Source: Serinicoccus sediminis
GTDB lineage: Bacteria > Actinomycetota > Actinomycetes > Actinomycetales > Dermatophilaceae
NCBI RefSeq assembly: GCF_004153545.1
Contig: NZ_SDVA01000001.1
Location: 186,001 to 250,000, forward strand
Direction of reading: 5' to 3'
DNA: 64,000 nucleotides
Shown piece by piece: positions 1-8,572 of this stretch. The translations under genes and the position numbers were made by a program. Within the stretch, counting starts at the first letter, position 1. The number at the start of each line of letters is the position of its first letter. The notes beneath the pieces were generated by a model, which was given only the letters and a program-made list of their open reading frames with translations, was not told the origin of the DNA and did no database searches.

Positions 1-664
1 CGTCGTCACCGGGCAGCTGCTCGTCGTGCCACACACCGGTCACGAGGTAGACGACGCGCAGCGCGACCGAGACGGCGTGGTCGGCATACCGCTCGTAGTA
101 GCGCGAGAGGAGCGTGGCGTCGACGGTCACCTGCGCCGGCTGCCGGGTCGAGGGCTCCAGCAGCACCCGGAAGACCTCCCGGTGCAGCCGGTCCATGGTG
201 TCGTCGGCGCGGATGAGCTCGCTGGCCCCCTCGGCGTCCTTGCTGTCGATGATGTCGCCCGCCCGCAGGATCATCGCCTCGGCCGTGGTCGCCATCTCCG
301 CGAAGGTCGGGCGGAGCTCGTCGGGCAGGGCGTGCGCCGGGTAGCGCAGCCGGGTGAGCTTGGCGACGTGCCGCGCGAGGTCCCCGCTGCGCTCGAGGTC
401 CGAGCTCATCCGCAGCGCGGTCACCATCTGCCGCAGGTCGGTCGCGACCGGCTGCTGCCGGGCCAGGACGTCGATGGCCCGGTTGTCCAGCTCCCGGCGC
501 AGGGCGTCGATGAGCTGGTCGTCGGAGATGACCTCCTGGGCCAGGGACAGGTCGGTCTCCATGAGCGACCTCGTCGCGCGCTGCAGCGCCGTCGCCGACA
601 GCCGGCTCATCTGCACCAGCTGCCCGCTGATCAGGTCGAGCTCCTCGATGAACGCGCCTCGCAT
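1..664 (-). CDS. phoU: PhoU-family phosphate regulator, 3' end outside window
   Basis: Reading leftwards from an ATG at 664, an open frame runs off the window edge without a stop (221 codons seen). It starts MRGAFIEELDLISGQL and continues with the helical repeats of PhoU (DLRQMVTALRMSSDLERSGD in the first half, YYERYADHAVSVALRV in the second). An AGGAGG ribosome site lies about 7 bases before the ATG. PhoU proteins bind metal clusters and repress the phosphate regulon through the Pst transporter and a sensor kinase. The gene is divergent from senX3, which fits that role. A minus-strand GAGAAT near 709-714 could be its -10 box. The C-terminus is not visible, so its length cannot be judged. Confidence 0.93.
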   Translation of the reverse strand, partial: MRGAFIEELDLISGQLVQMSRLSATALQRATRSLMETDLSLAQEVISDDQLIDALRRELDNRAIDVLARQQPVATDLRQMVTALRMSSDLERSGDLARHVAKLTRLRYPAHALPDELRPTFAEMATTAEAMILRAGDIIDSKDAEGASELIRADDTMDRLHREVFRVLLEPSTRQPAQVTVDATLLSRYYERYADHAVSVALRVVYLVTGVWHDEQLPGDD

Positions 665-744
665 GCCTGCCTCCTCGGGGTCGGGGGTGGGACGGCCGTC
701 TGCGACCATTCTCGGGCACTGACAGGTGCCACCAGCGTGCGACG

Positions 745-785
745 GTGACAGGCCGACGTGAACGCGGTACGACCCGCAGGTGAAC
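745..785. promoter_or_regulatory. candidate PHO boxes between phoU and senX3
   Basis: GTGAAC occurs at 758-763 and 780-785, exactly 22 bp (two 11-bp steps) apart, with a related GTGACA at 745-750. Actinobacterial PHO boxes bound by RegX3/PhoP are 11-bp direct repeats built on GTTCAC/GTGAAC. The position between divergent phoU and senX3 fits autoregulation. The middle 11-bp unit is degenerate, so this remains a candidate. Confidence 0.45.
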
Positions 786-859
786 ACTCGCCCGGCAGGG
801 CCCCGGACGGACCCCTGTCGTGCACGGGGTGGTCACCGGCAGACCCTAGGCTGGTCACC

Positions 860-2122
860 GTGGACCCCCTCATCGCCGGGCTCCTCGGATTCGTCCTGGG
901 CCTGCTGCTGGCAGCGCTGGTCTGGTCGCTCGCGCGACCGGCCGAGCGCCGCGCCGTCGACCCCGGGGACGCCCAAGAGGCCGACGTCGTGCCCGAGGGG
1001 GCCAAGCAGGTGCTGTCCGTGCTGCGCTCGGGGGCCATCGTCGTCGACGGCTCCGCCCGGGTGCACGTCGCGACCGGGGCGGCCCTGGCCTTCGGGCTGG
1101 TCCGCGGGGACGACCTCGTCAACACCCGGCTGCGCGAGCTGCTCGGCGAGGTCCTCACCACCGGCCAGGTCACCGAGGACGAGCTCGAGTACGTCCGCGG
1201 GCCCCTGTCCACCGGCAAGGTGCTGCTCGCGGTGCGGGTCGCGCCGTTCGGTGAGGGCCTGGCTCTCATCCTCGTCGACGACCGCACCCAGGCCCGACGG
1301 GTCGAGGAGGTCCGCCGCGACTTCGTCGTCAACGTCAGCCACGAGCTCAAGACCCCCGTCGGCGGCCTCGCCCTGCTCGCCGAGGCGATCGCGGACGCGG
1401 CGGACGACGCCGAGGCGGTGAGCCGCTTCGCAGGCCGGATGAAGGTGGAGACCGAGCGGCTGACCCGGCTGGTCACCGAGATCGTCGACCTCTCCCGGCT
1501 CCAGGCCGGTGACCTGCTCGCCGACATGGTCGTCGTGGACGTCGCGGCGTGCGCCGAGGAGGCGGTGGACCAGGCGCGTGTGGTCGCCGGGTCGCGCACC
1601 GTGGTCGCGGCGCCCGCGGGGCGGCCGGAGCACCTGCGCATCTACGGCGACCAGGACCTCGTCACGACCGCCATCCGCAACCTCGTCACCAACGCCATCG
1701 CCTACTCCGACGACAACACCCGGGTCGGGGTGGTCACCCGCCGGGTCGACGACACGGTCGAGGTGTCCGTCTCGGACCAGGGCCGCGGCATCTCGGCCGC
1801 GGACCAGGAGCGGATCTTCGAGCGCTTCTACCGCGTCGACCCAGCCCGGTCCCGCCGCACCGGCGGCACCGGGCTGGGGCTGTCGATCGTCAAGCACATC
1901 AGCGCCGGCCACGGCGGGAGCGTGTCGGTCTGGAGCGAGGAGGGGCAGGGCTCGACCTTCACCCTCCGCTTCCCTGCCGCCGTCGGCGAGACCCGCCCCG
2001 TCGGCACGCCCGCGCCCTACCGCCAGGGGCGACCGGTCCAGGTGCCGGACCCCGCCCACGGCGACACCCCGCCGACCGCCTCGACGGCGGACCGTCCCGA
2101 CCGAGGAAAGGTGACCCGATGA
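860..2122 (+). CDS. senX3: phosphate-sensing histidine kinase SenX3
   Basis: A 420-residue membrane sensor kinase. One N-terminal membrane helix (IAGLLGFVLGLLLAALVW) is followed by a PAS-like segment. The phospho-acceptor helix NVSHELKTP lies near residue 160, and the ATPase lobe shows NLVTNAIAYSD, DQGRGIS and GTGLGLSIVKHI. I chose the GTG at 860 because a CCTAGGCT hexamer sits about 10 bases upstream and the membrane helix begins immediately after. Upstream in-frame codons give unconvincing sequence. The gene overlaps regX3 by ATGA, so the two are translationally coupled. In mycobacteria this pair responds to low phosphate under PhoU control, and phoU is adjacent here. Confidence 0.93.
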   Translation: MDPLIAGLLGFVLGLLLAALVWSLARPAERRAVDPGDAQEADVVPEGAKQVLSVLRSGAIVVDGSARVHVATGAALAFGLVRGDDLVNTRLRELLGEVLTTGQVTEDELEYVRGPLSTGKVLLAVRVAPFGEGLALILVDDRTQARRVEEVRRDFVVNVSHELKTPVGGLALLAEAIADAADDAEAVSRFAGRMKVETERLTRLVTEIVDLSRLQAGDLLADMVVVDVAACAEEAVDQARVVAGSRTVVAAPAGRPEHLRIYGDQDLVTTAIRNLVTNAIAYSDDNTRVGVVTRRVDDTVEVSVSDQGRGISAADQERIFERFYRVDPARSRRTGGTGLGLSIVKHISAGHGGSVSVWSEEGQGSTFTLRFPAAVGETRPVGTPAPYRQGRPVQVPDPAHGDTPPTASTADRPDRGKVTR

Positions 2123-2802
2123 CCCGGATCCTGGTGGTGGAGGACGAGGAGTCCTTCTCCGACCCGCTGGCCTACCTGCTCGAGAAGGAGGGGTATGACG
2201 TGACCGTCACCGAGACGGGCACGGACGGGCTGTCGGAGTTCGAGCGCAACGGCGCCGACCTGGTGCTGCTCGACCTCATGCTGCCGGGCATGTCCGGGGT
2301 CGACGTGTGCCGTGCCCTGCGGCAGCGCTCGAGCGTGCCGGTCATCATGCTGACCGCCAAGGACTCTGAGGTGGACAAGGTGGTCGGCCTCGAGCTCGGC
2401 GCCGACGACTACGTGACCAAGCCGTACTCCGGCCGGGAGCTGCTGGCCCGGATCAAGGCGGTGCTGCGGCGGCAGACCGAGCCGGAGGAGCTCATGCCCT
2501 CGACGGTCGAGTCCGGTCCCGTCCGGATGGACGTCGAGCGGCATACCGTGTCCGTCGACGGGCAGTCCGTGTCGTTGCCGCTCAAGGAGTTCGAGCTGCT
2601 GGAGATGCTCCTGCGCAACGCCGGTCGGGTGCTCACCCGGGGCCAGCTCATCGACCGGGTCTGGGGCAGCGACTACGTCGGGGACACCAAGACCCTCGAC
2701 GTGCACGTCAAGCGGCTGCGGGCCAAGATCGAGCCCGACCCCTCGCAGCCGCGGCACATCGTCACCGTCCGCGGCCTGGGCTACAAGTTCGAGACCAGCT
2801 GA
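2119..2802 (+). CDS. regX3: response regulator RegX3 (OmpR family)
   Basis: A 227-residue two-domain regulator. The receiver carries the acidic pair ED at 8-9, phospho-acceptor Asp52 (LVLLDLMLPGMSG) and the conserved Lys in DDYVTKPYS. A winged-helix DNA-binding domain follows (LPLKEFELLEMLLRNAGRVL ... VDVHVKRLR-type ending, GLGYKFE). It begins inside the senX3 stop (ATGA). Family knowledge makes it the activator of phosphate-starvation genes. It converges with gpmA, leaving only 19 bp between the stops and no clear hairpin there. Confidence 0.94.
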   Translation: MTRILVVEDEESFSDPLAYLLEKEGYDVTVTETGTDGLSEFERNGADLVLLDLMLPGMSGVDVCRALRQRSSVPVIMLTAKDSEVDKVVGLELGADDYVTKPYSGRELLARIKAVLRRQTEPEELMPSTVESGPVRMDVERHTVSVDGQSVSLPLKEFELLEMLLRNAGRVLTRGQLIDRVWGSDYVGDTKTLDVHVKRLRAKIEPDPSQPRHIVTVRGLGYKFETS

Positions 2803-2821
2803 CCGGGGCGCGGTCTGCCGG

Positions 2822-3577
2822 CTACTTCTTGCCCTGGTTCGCCACCGCCTGGATGGCGTCCGCGGCCGCGGCGGCGTCGAGGTAGCGACCGCCGCGGGTC
2901 ACCGGCGTCAGGTCGGCGTCGAGCTCGTAGAGCAGGGGGATGCCGGTGGGGATGTTGAGGCCGGCGATGTCCTCGTCGCTGATGCCGTCGAGGTGCTTGA
3001 CCAGCGCGCGCAGGCTGTTGCCGTGCGCGGCGACCAGCACGGTCTGCCCCTCGCGCAGGTCGGGCACGATCGCGTCGTCCCAGTAGGGCAGCATCCGGGC
3101 GACGACGTCCTTGAGGCACTCCGTGCGCGGCAGGTCCTCGCCGAGGTCGGCGTAGCGCGGGTCGTCGGCCTGGGAGTACTCGGCGTCGTCCTCGATCGGC
3201 GGCGGCGGGGTGTCGAAACCACGGCGCCAGGCCATGAACTGCTCCTCGCCGTACTTCTCCCTGGTCTGCGCCTTGTCCAGGCCCTGCAGCGCGCCGTAGT
3301 GCCGCTCGTTGAGCCGCCAGTGCCGGTGCACCGGGATCCAGTGCCGGTCGGCGACGTCGAGCGCGGTGTTGGCGGTGGTGATGGCGCGGCGCAGCAGGGA
3401 GGTGTGCAGCACGTCGGGCAGCAGGTCCTCCTCGCGCAGCAGCTCACCGGCGCGGCGCGCCTCCTCGTGGCCGGTCGGCGTCAGGTCGACGTCGACCCAC
3501 CCGGTGAAGAGGTTCTTCTCGTTCCACTGGCTCTCGCCGTGGCGCAGCAGGATCAGGGTGTAGGCGGCCTCGCTCAT
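2822..3577 (-). CDS. gpmA: 2,3-bisphosphoglycerate-dependent phosphoglycerate mutase
   Basis: A 251-residue cytosolic glycolytic enzyme interconverting 3- and 2-phosphoglycerate. It shows LLRHGES with catalytic His near residue 13, the substrate-binding [19 protein letters not shown], and the second catalytic His in [13 protein letters not shown]. Length matches the family (about 250). The ATG at 3577 is preceded by TAGGGT with 9 bases between, so the transcript is probably leaderless. The mshA - ybjN-like - gpmA - senX3 - regX3 neighbourhood is the one known from mycobacteria, although here senX3-regX3 is inverted relative to gpmA. Confidence 0.95.
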   Translation of the reverse strand: MSEAAYTLILLRHGESQWNEKNLFTGWVDVDLTPTGHEEARRAGELLREEDLLPDVLHTSLLRRAITTANTALDVADRHWIPVHRHWRLNERHYGALQGLDKAQTREKYGEEQFMAWRRGFDTPPPPIEDDAEYSQADDPRYADLGEDLPRTECLKDVVARMLPYWDDAIVPDLREGQTVLVAAHGNSLRALVKHLDGISDEDIAGLNIPTGIPLLYELDADLTPVTRGGRYLDAAAAADAIQAVANQGKK

Positions 3578-3594
3578 GCCGCCCACCCTACCGA

Positions 3595-4110
3595 TCACGA
3601 CCGACCGGCCTGACCCTCGGTCAAGGACTCCAGCTCGGCCCGGAACGCCGCGAGGTTGGCGGTGGACTCGCCGCGGTCGTTGCGCCAGGCCCACTCACGT
3701 CGGATCGAGGTCCAGAAGCCCAGCCGGAGCAGCTCGTTGAACGGCTCGTCGCAGGCCGCCAGGACCGCCCCCAGCAGCTCGTCGAGCACCTGCTCGTCGA
3801 GCCCGGCCAGCGGGACGCGGCCGGTGAGGTAGACGTCCCCCGTCGCGTCCACGGCATACCCCACGCCGGGGAGGCGCAGGGCCCGCCGCAGGAGGTGGCG
3901 GTAGAACGCCTCGTGGTTCTCGTCGGGGTTGCGGATGACGAAGGCGCGCAGCTCCAGCGCGCGCTCCCCCACGACGAGGGAGACCACGGTGCGCAGCTTG
4001 CGCTCGCCCGGCAGCACGACCGCCGTCTCACCGGGTCGGGTGCCGACCTCCCACGTGACCCCTAGGGCGTCCAGGTGCGTGCGCAGCCTGGTCAGTGCGG
4101 ACTCATCCAT
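3595..4110 (-). CDS. YbjN-domain protein (type III secretion chaperone-like fold)
   Basis: A 171-residue protein starting [17 protein letters not shown], with the pattern of the YbjN fold: [20 protein letters not shown], then [17 protein letters not shown] near the end. Members lie between mshA and gpm in many actinomycetes; the biochemical role is unknown. A GAGGAGG site precedes the ATG at 4110, and the gene overlaps the mshA stop by 8 bp, so it is co-transcribed with mshA. An upstream in-frame start would add MLPRRTPTPVVEEDP, which lies inside mshA and looks unlikely. Confidence 0.8.
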   Translation of the reverse strand: MDESALTRLRTHLDALGVTWEVGTRPGETAVVLPGERKLRTVVSLVVGERALELRAFVIRNPDENHEAFYRHLLRRALRLPGVGYAVDATGDVYLTGRVPLAGLDEQVLDELLGAVLAACDEPFNELLRLGFWTSIRREWAWRNDRGESTANLAAFRAELESLTEGQAGRS

Positions 4111-5401
4111 GGGGTCCTCCTCGACGACGGGCGTGGGCGTCCTTCGCGGCAGCATAGGCGCGGAGCAGGGCGTCGACCGTGGCCTCCCACGAGTAGCCCC
4201 GGGCGTGCCTCACGCCCTGCGCCGACCAGGCCGCCCGCGCGTCCGGGTCCTCGAGCCGGTGCAGCGCGGCCAGCAGGGCGTCGGCCCAGTCAACGGGGTC
4301 GTGCCCGTCGACGAGGACGCCCGCCTCCCCCACCGCCAGCGGCAGACCCCCGACCCGGGCGGCGACGACCGGGGTGCCGCACGCGAGGGCCTCGACGGCG
4401 ACCAGGCCGAAGGACTCGTTGTGCGAGGGCACGACCACGAGGTCGGCGGCGCGCATGCGCCGGGCCAGCTCCTCCCGGGAGACGGGCGGACCGACGTCGA
4501 CGAGGTCGGCGACGCCCTCGGCCTCGGCCAGCCGGGCCAGCGCCTCGGGCGCGGCCAGGCCCGATCCGGACAACCCCCCGAGCACGGAGACCACGAGCCG
4601 GTCCCGCAGGCCGGGGTCGCGCCGCGCCAGCTCGGCGGCGGCCCGGACGAGCACGTCGGGGCCCTTGAGCGGCTGGATCCGGCCGACGAACAGCAGCACC
4701 CGCGCCTCCGGGGCCAGCCCGAGCTCGCGACGGTCGGCCTCCCGGTCGCCCGGGCGGAAGGTCTCCAGGGCGACCCCGGGCGGGACGACGTGCACCCGGC
4801 CGGGGTCGGCGCCGTAGAGCTCGACGAGGTCGCGGGCCTCGGCCGGCGTGTTGGCGACCAGCGCGTCCGCCCGGTCGACGAGCTCCTGCTCCCCCTGCAC
4901 CCGGGCCTCCGGCTCCGGGGTGTCGCCGGCGGGGAGCGCCGCGTTCTTGACCCGGGCCATCGTGTGCATGGTCTGCACGAGCGGGACGTCGAAGCGGCGG
5001 GCGGTCAGGGCTCCGGCCTGCCCGGAGAGCCAGTAGTGCGCGTGGATCACGTCGTAGTGGCCCTCGGCCAGGCCTGCGACGTGCCGGGACAGGTCGTCGG
5101 AGAAGGCGCACAGGTGGCCCGGCAGCTCGTCCTTGGGCACCCCCTCCAGCGGCCCGGCGGGCACGTGGTGCACGGTGACGTCCAGGCCGGGGGCGAGCTC
5201 GACGCTCGCGGCGGGGGTGCCGCTCGTGGCGCGGGTGAAGATGTCGACCTCGACGCCGCGGCGGGCCAGCCGCGTCGCGGTCTCGACGACGTAGACGTTG
5301 AGACCGCCCGCGTCACCCGTGCCAGGGCGCTGCAGCGGCGACGTGTGGAGGCTGACCATCGCGACCCGGCGGACCGGTGGGTCGGCGGGTGGTGAGGTCA
5401 C
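4103..5401 (-). CDS. mshA: D-inositol-3-phosphate glycosyltransferase MshA
   Basis: A 432-residue GT-B fold, GT4 family enzyme that transfers GlcNAc from UDP-GlcNAc to inositol-3-phosphate, the first step of mycothiol synthesis. Visible signatures are HTSPLQRPGTGDAGGLNVYV at the N-terminus (sugar-phosphate site), DVIHAHYWLSGQAG, LLFVGRIQPLKGPDVL starting the C-terminal domain, and PSHNESFGLVAVEALACGTP (nucleotide-sugar binding). Length and motifs are complete. Another mycothiol gene, mshD, lies 8 kb away. It is followed by the YbjN-like gene with an 8-bp overlap and is divergent from the methyltransferase at 5449. Confidence 0.95.
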   Translation of the reverse strand: MTSPPADPPVRRVAMVSLHTSPLQRPGTGDAGGLNVYVVETATRLARRGVEVDIFTRATSGTPAASVELAPGLDVTVHHVPAGPLEGVPKDELPGHLCAFSDDLSRHVAGLAEGHYDVIHAHYWLSGQAGALTARRFDVPLVQTMHTMARVKNAALPAGDTPEPEARVQGEQELVDRADALVANTPAEARDLVELYGADPGRVHVVPPGVALETFRPGDREADRRELGLAPEARVLLFVGRIQPLKGPDVLVRAAAELARRDPGLRDRLVVSVLGGLSGSGLAAPEALARLAEAEGVADLVDVGPPVSREELARRMRAADLVVVPSHNESFGLVAVEALACGTPVVAARVGGLPLAVGEAGVLVDGHDPVDWADALLAALHRLEDPDARAAWSAQGVRHARGYSWEATVDALLRAYAAAKDAHARRRGGPHG

Positions 5402-5448
5402 GCCAGCAGTGTGGCACGCGGCCCGCAGGGCCGACCTAGGCTGGGCGG

Positions 5449-6315
5449 GTGCCCGACCGCCCCTCCGCCCGCCCCGTCGGCACCGTGACGCGGGGCACGA
5501 CGAACCCCAACCGGCTGCGCAAGGTGGACCGCTGGATGGGGTATGCCCTGGGCGGGCTCCTGCGGGCGGCGCCCGACCCGCCGGTGGTGGTCGACCTGGG
5601 CTTCGGCGCCTCGCCGGTGACGGTGCTGGAGCTGGCGGGGAGGCTCGGCCGGATCCGGCCGGACGTGCGGCTCGTCGGGGTGGAGATCGACCCCGGGCGG
5701 GTGGCCCGGGGACGCGAGCTGGCGGACCCGCCGCGGGTCGACTTCGGGCTCGGCGGCTTCGAGGTGCCGCTGCCGGCCGCCCTCGGTGCGGGGGCCCGCC
5801 CGACGGTGGTGCGGGCGTTCAACGTGCTGCGCCAGTATGCCGAGGCCGAGGTCGCGCCGGCCTGGTCCCAGGTGGTGGACCGGCTGGCGCCGGGCGGGGT
5901 GCTCGTCGAGGGCACCTGCGACGAGCTGGGGCGGCTCGCGAGCTGGGTCGAGGTGCACCGTGGCGGCGACGGGCGGCCGGCGCCGCGCACCCTCACCCTG
6001 TCGCTGCGGCTCGCCGGTCTGGACTCACCCTCGGTCGTCGCCGAGCGGCTGCCCAAGGTGCTCATCCACCGCAATGTGCCGGGCGAGCCCGTCCACCGGT
6101 TCCTGGCGGCGCTGGACGAGGCGTGGGCGCGATCGGCGCCGATGGCGAGCTACGGCGCCCGCCAGCGCTTCGTCACCACCGCCCGCACCCTGCGCGACGG
6201 CGGTTGGCCGCTGCTGGGTGGCGTCGCCCGGTGGCGCCTCGGCGAGCTCACCCTCGACTGGCACGCCGTCGCCCCCACCTCGACGACCTCCACCCCCGCA
6301 CAGGACGCGCGGTAG
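5449..6315 (+). CDS. class I SAM-dependent methyltransferase-like protein
   Basis: A 288-residue protein with a Rossmann glycine motif (VVDLGFGASPVT, residues about 41-52), then RLVGVEIDPGRVARGREL, where the acidic residue would hold the SAM ribose. The substrate is unknown. I chose GTG 5449 because TAGGCT lies at 5437-5442, six bases upstream, the leaderless arrangement used widely here. It is divergent from mshA, a pairing I recall in other Micrococcales, but that is not evidence of a mycothiol role. The stop falls inside the first 22-bp repeat array. Confidence 0.7.
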   Translation: MPDRPSARPVGTVTRGTTNPNRLRKVDRWMGYALGGLLRAAPDPPVVVDLGFGASPVTVLELAGRLGRIRPDVRLVGVEIDPGRVARGRELADPPRVDFGLGGFEVPLPAALGAGARPTVVRAFNVLRQYAEAEVAPAWSQVVDRLAPGGVLVEGTCDELGRLASWVEVHRGGDGRPAPRTLTLSLRLAGLDSPSVVAERLPKVLIHRNVPGEPVHRFLAALDEAWARSAPMASYGARQRFVTTARTLRDGGWPLLGGVARWRLGELTLDWHAVAPTSTTSTPAQDAR

Positions 6316-6518
6316 GCATACACAGGACGCGTCCTCGACACACACAGGACACGTGCTCGGCACACACAGGACACGTGCTCGGCACACACAGGACACGTGC
6401 TCGGCACACACAGGACACGTCCTCGGCATACACAGAACACGTGGCCGGCATACACAGGACGCGTCCTCGGCATACACAGGACGCGCGGTCGGCATACTCC
6501 GGACGTCGCCCCCTGCCG
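6299..6518 (+). repeat. 22-bp-period intergenic array, ten units, sense (+) orientation
   Basis: Units begin at 6299, 6321, 6343, 6365, 6387, 6409, 6431, 6453, 6475 and 6497, every one exactly 22 bp apart. The core is CACAGGACRCGT followed by a G/C-rich decamer usually ending GGCATA or GGCACA. The last unit is degenerate (CTCCGGACGTCG). Three central units are identical. There are no unique spacers, so this is not CRISPR. The array starts within the last codons of the methyltransferase gene and ends about 40 bp before DUF2516. Related arrays lie at 6900, 15136 and 57367. Confidence 0.9.
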
Positions 6519-6555
6519 ACAGGCCGCGTCCAGCCAGGCGGCGTAGGCTGGGAGC

Positions 6556-6885
6556 ATGCCAGCCATCTACGAGGCACAGAACCTGCTGCAGGTCGTCGTG
6601 GGCGTCACGGTCTTCGGGATGATGCTGTGGGCCCTCATCGACTGCGCCCGCACCCGCGGCGACGCGTTCGCCGCGGCCGGCAAGCGCACCAAGCAGTTCT
6701 GGTTGCTCCTCACCGGCGGCGCGGCGCTGATCGGATTCATCTTCATGTTCAGCCCGTTCTCGATCTTCAACGTCATCGCGGTGGTGGCAGCAGGGGTGTA
6801 CCTCGCTGACGTCCGCCCGGCCGTGAAGTCGGTGCAGGGCCGGGGTGGGTCGTCCACGCACATGGGTCCGTACGGCCCCTGGTGA
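6556..6885 (+). CDS. DUF2516-family small membrane protein
   Basis: A 109-residue protein with two or three hydrophobic segments (LLQVVVGVTVFGMMLWALI, FWLLLTGGAALIGFIFMF, IFNVIAVVAAGVYLADV) and the conserved DCARTRGDAF and GKRTKQFWLLL that I associate with DUF2516. The function is unknown. A TAGGCT at 6543-6548 lies seven bases before the ATG, indicating a leaderless transcript. The gene is bracketed by two 22-bp-period arrays in opposite orientation. Confidence 0.8.
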   Translation: MPAIYEAQNLLQVVVGVTVFGMMLWALIDCARTRGDAFAAAGKRTKQFWLLLTGGAALIGFIFMFSPFSIFNVIAVVAAGVYLADVRPAVKSVQGRGGSSTHMGPYGPW

Positions 6886-6899
6886 GCCCCCCCTAGTCG

Positions 6900-7009
6900 G
6901 GGGGTATGCCCGGAGTCGCCTGAGCACGCGTCCGGTGCGTCCAGAGTACGCGTCCTGTGCGGCCTGAGCACGCGTCCGGTGCGGTCTGATCACGCGTCCT
7001 GTGCGGTGG
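6900..7009 (-). repeat. 22-bp-period intergenic array, four units, minus orientation
   Basis: Units begin at 6922, 6944, 6966 and 6988, with a degenerate one at 6900. On the minus strand they read CACMGGACGCGT, the same core as the array at 6299 but inverted. The array lies between the convergent DUF2516 (+) and dtd (-) stops and is in the sense of dtd. Confidence 0.85.
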
Positions 7010-7033
7010 TGGCGGTGACAGGCCCTCGGGCGG

Positions 7034-7459
7034 TCAGGTGTCGACCAGGAGGGTGAAGGGGCCGTCGTTGACGAGCTCGACCTCCATCATCGCGCCGAAG
7101 CGGCCGGTGGCGACCTCGATCCCGCGCTGCCGGAGGGCCTCCACCACGGCATCGACCAGCGGCTCGGCCACCGGCCCCGGCGCCGCGTCGCCCCACGAGG
7201 GGCGCCGGCCCTTGCGGGTGGCGCCGTAGAGCGTGAACTGGCTGACGACCAGCACCGGCGCCCCGGTGTCGGCGACCGAGCGCTCGTCGCGCAGGATCCG
7301 CAGCTCGGCGATCTTGCGGGCCATGGTCTCCACGTCGGCGTCGCCGTCGCCGTGGGTGGCGGCGACCAGGGCCACGAGCCCGGGCCGGTCGATCCGGCCG
7401 ACCACCTCGCCCTCGACGGTCACCGACGCGCGGGTGACCCGCTGCAGCACCGCCCGCAC
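7034..7459 (-). CDS. dtd: D-aminoacyl-tRNA deacylase
   Basis: A 141-residue enzyme that hydrolyses D-aminoacyl-tRNA and so recycles mischarged tRNA. It starts [15 protein letters not shown], carries the catalytic SQFTLYG, and ends with [17 protein letters not shown], holding the cross-subunit Gly-Pro motif. The GTG at 7459 gives the normal family length; longer starts add Gly/Arg-rich low-quality sequence. It lies 49 bp after the asparaginase gene on the same strand and ends beside the array at 6900-7009. Confidence 0.92.
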   Translation of the reverse strand: MRAVLQRVTRASVTVEGEVVGRIDRPGLVALVAATHGDGDADVETMARKIAELRILRDERSVADTGAPVLVVSQFTLYGATRKGRRPSWGDAAPGPVAEPLVDAVVEALRQRGIEVATGRFGAMMEVELVNDGPFTLLVDT

Positions 7460-7508
7460 TAGCGGGTCCCCCCGACCGCCGCCCCAGCCCCCGCCGCCCG
7501 CGACCGCA

Positions 7509-8519
7509 TCAGCCCGCCTCGGGCAGGACGGCACGCACCCCGCCGACCCGCTGGCCGTGCCCGCGCACCACGGCCCGGGCGTCCAGCGCGTCCATGACGT
7601 CCGCCGCCCCGGCCGAGGACTCGTCGACCCCCGCCTGCCGCAGGGCGGCGGTCGTCACCACCACCCGGGCCCGCTCCCCGCCGTCGGTGATCTTCACCGA
7701 CAGGCCCCGGCCGTCCGCCAGCCCCACGGCGTAGACCGACTCGGCGCCGTCCTTGGCGATGAGCCCCGGCACCGCACCGATGAGCTCGGTCACGTCCCGA
7801 CCCGTCCCCCCCAGGAACTCCGGGTGGCTGCGGATCGCGTCGGCGACCCGCCCCTCCTCGGTCGACCCGTCGGCCGCGGCGATGCGCCCGAACGCCCGGG
7901 CCAGCCCGAGCGAGGACACCCCCAGCGCCGGGGCGCCGCAGCCGTCGACGGTCGAGACCGTCACCGGCTCGCCGGTGAGCTCCTCGACGACCTCGACGAC
8001 GAGCTGCTGCAGCGGGTGCTCGGGGTCGAGGTAGGTGGAGGTGTCCCACCCGGCCGCCACGCACGCGGCGAGCATGCCGCTGTGCTTGCCGGAGCAGTTC
8101 TGCCCCAGCGAGGTCGCCGGGCTCCCCTCCTGCACCCAGCGCCGGCGCTCGTCCTCGTCGAACGGCAGGTCCGGGGTGTTCAGCAGCGCCGACTCGTCGA
8201 GCCCCACCGAGGCGAGGATGCGCCGCGCCCCGTCCAGGTGCCGCGGCTCGCCGGAGTGGCTGGCGCAGGCCAGCGCGAGCAGCTCGCCCTCCAGGGACGC
8301 CCCCGCCCGCAGCATCGCGACCGCCTGCAGCGGCTTGAGCGAGGAGCGCGGCAGGATCGGCGCCTCCACCGGCCCCAGCGCGAGCTGCGCCGACCCGTCC
8401 GCCGCGGTCAGCACCACCACCCCGTGGTGGACCGACTCGACGAAGCCGTTGCGCACCACCTCGGCGACGACGGGTGCGGCGGCGAACGGCGAGCCGGAGG
8501 TCTGCGTCTGCGAAGGCAT
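7509..8519 (-). CDS. asparaginase II family protein
   Basis: A 336-residue protein of the Asparaginase_II family (pfam06089), distinct from the bacterial AnsA/AnsB type. Features include [27 protein letters not shown] (nucleophile-type Ser/Lys segment), [28 protein letters not shown] and [12 protein letters not shown], all hallmarks of the family. Predicted activity is L-asparagine hydrolysis to aspartate and ammonia, though few members have been tested. The ATG at 8519 has no strong ribosome site. The gene sits in a same-strand run ygfZ - this gene - dtd. Confidence 0.85.
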   Translation of the reverse strand: MPSQTQTSGSPFAAAPVVAEVVRNGFVESVHHGVVVLTAADGSAQLALGPVEAPILPRSSLKPLQAVAMLRAGASLEGELLALACASHSGEPRHLDGARRILASVGLDESALLNTPDLPFDEDERRRWVQEGSPATSLGQNCSGKHSGMLAACVAAGWDTSTYLDPEHPLQQLVVEVVEELTGEPVTVSTVDGCGAPALGVSSLGLARAFGRIAAADGSTEEGRVADAIRSHPEFLGGTGRDVTELIGAVPGLIAKDGAESVYAVGLADGRGLSVKITDGGERARVVVTTAALRQAGVDESSAGAADVMDALDARAVVRGHGQRVGGVRAVLPEAG

Positions 8520-8572
8520 GCGCCCGATCCTGCCAGCCCCCGCGGCGGTCTCCGCACACGGGAGGCGACGGC

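Noticed and set aside
6299-6518. CRISPR array
   Set aside because: The units repeat every 22 bp with no unique spacers, and no cas genes are present.
6150-6993. Cysteine-rich repetitive protein on the minus strand through the array
   Set aside because: All frames through a 22-bp repeat give repetitive Cys/Val/Arg sequence; there is no start signal, and the frames overlap the real methyltransferase and DUF2516 genes.
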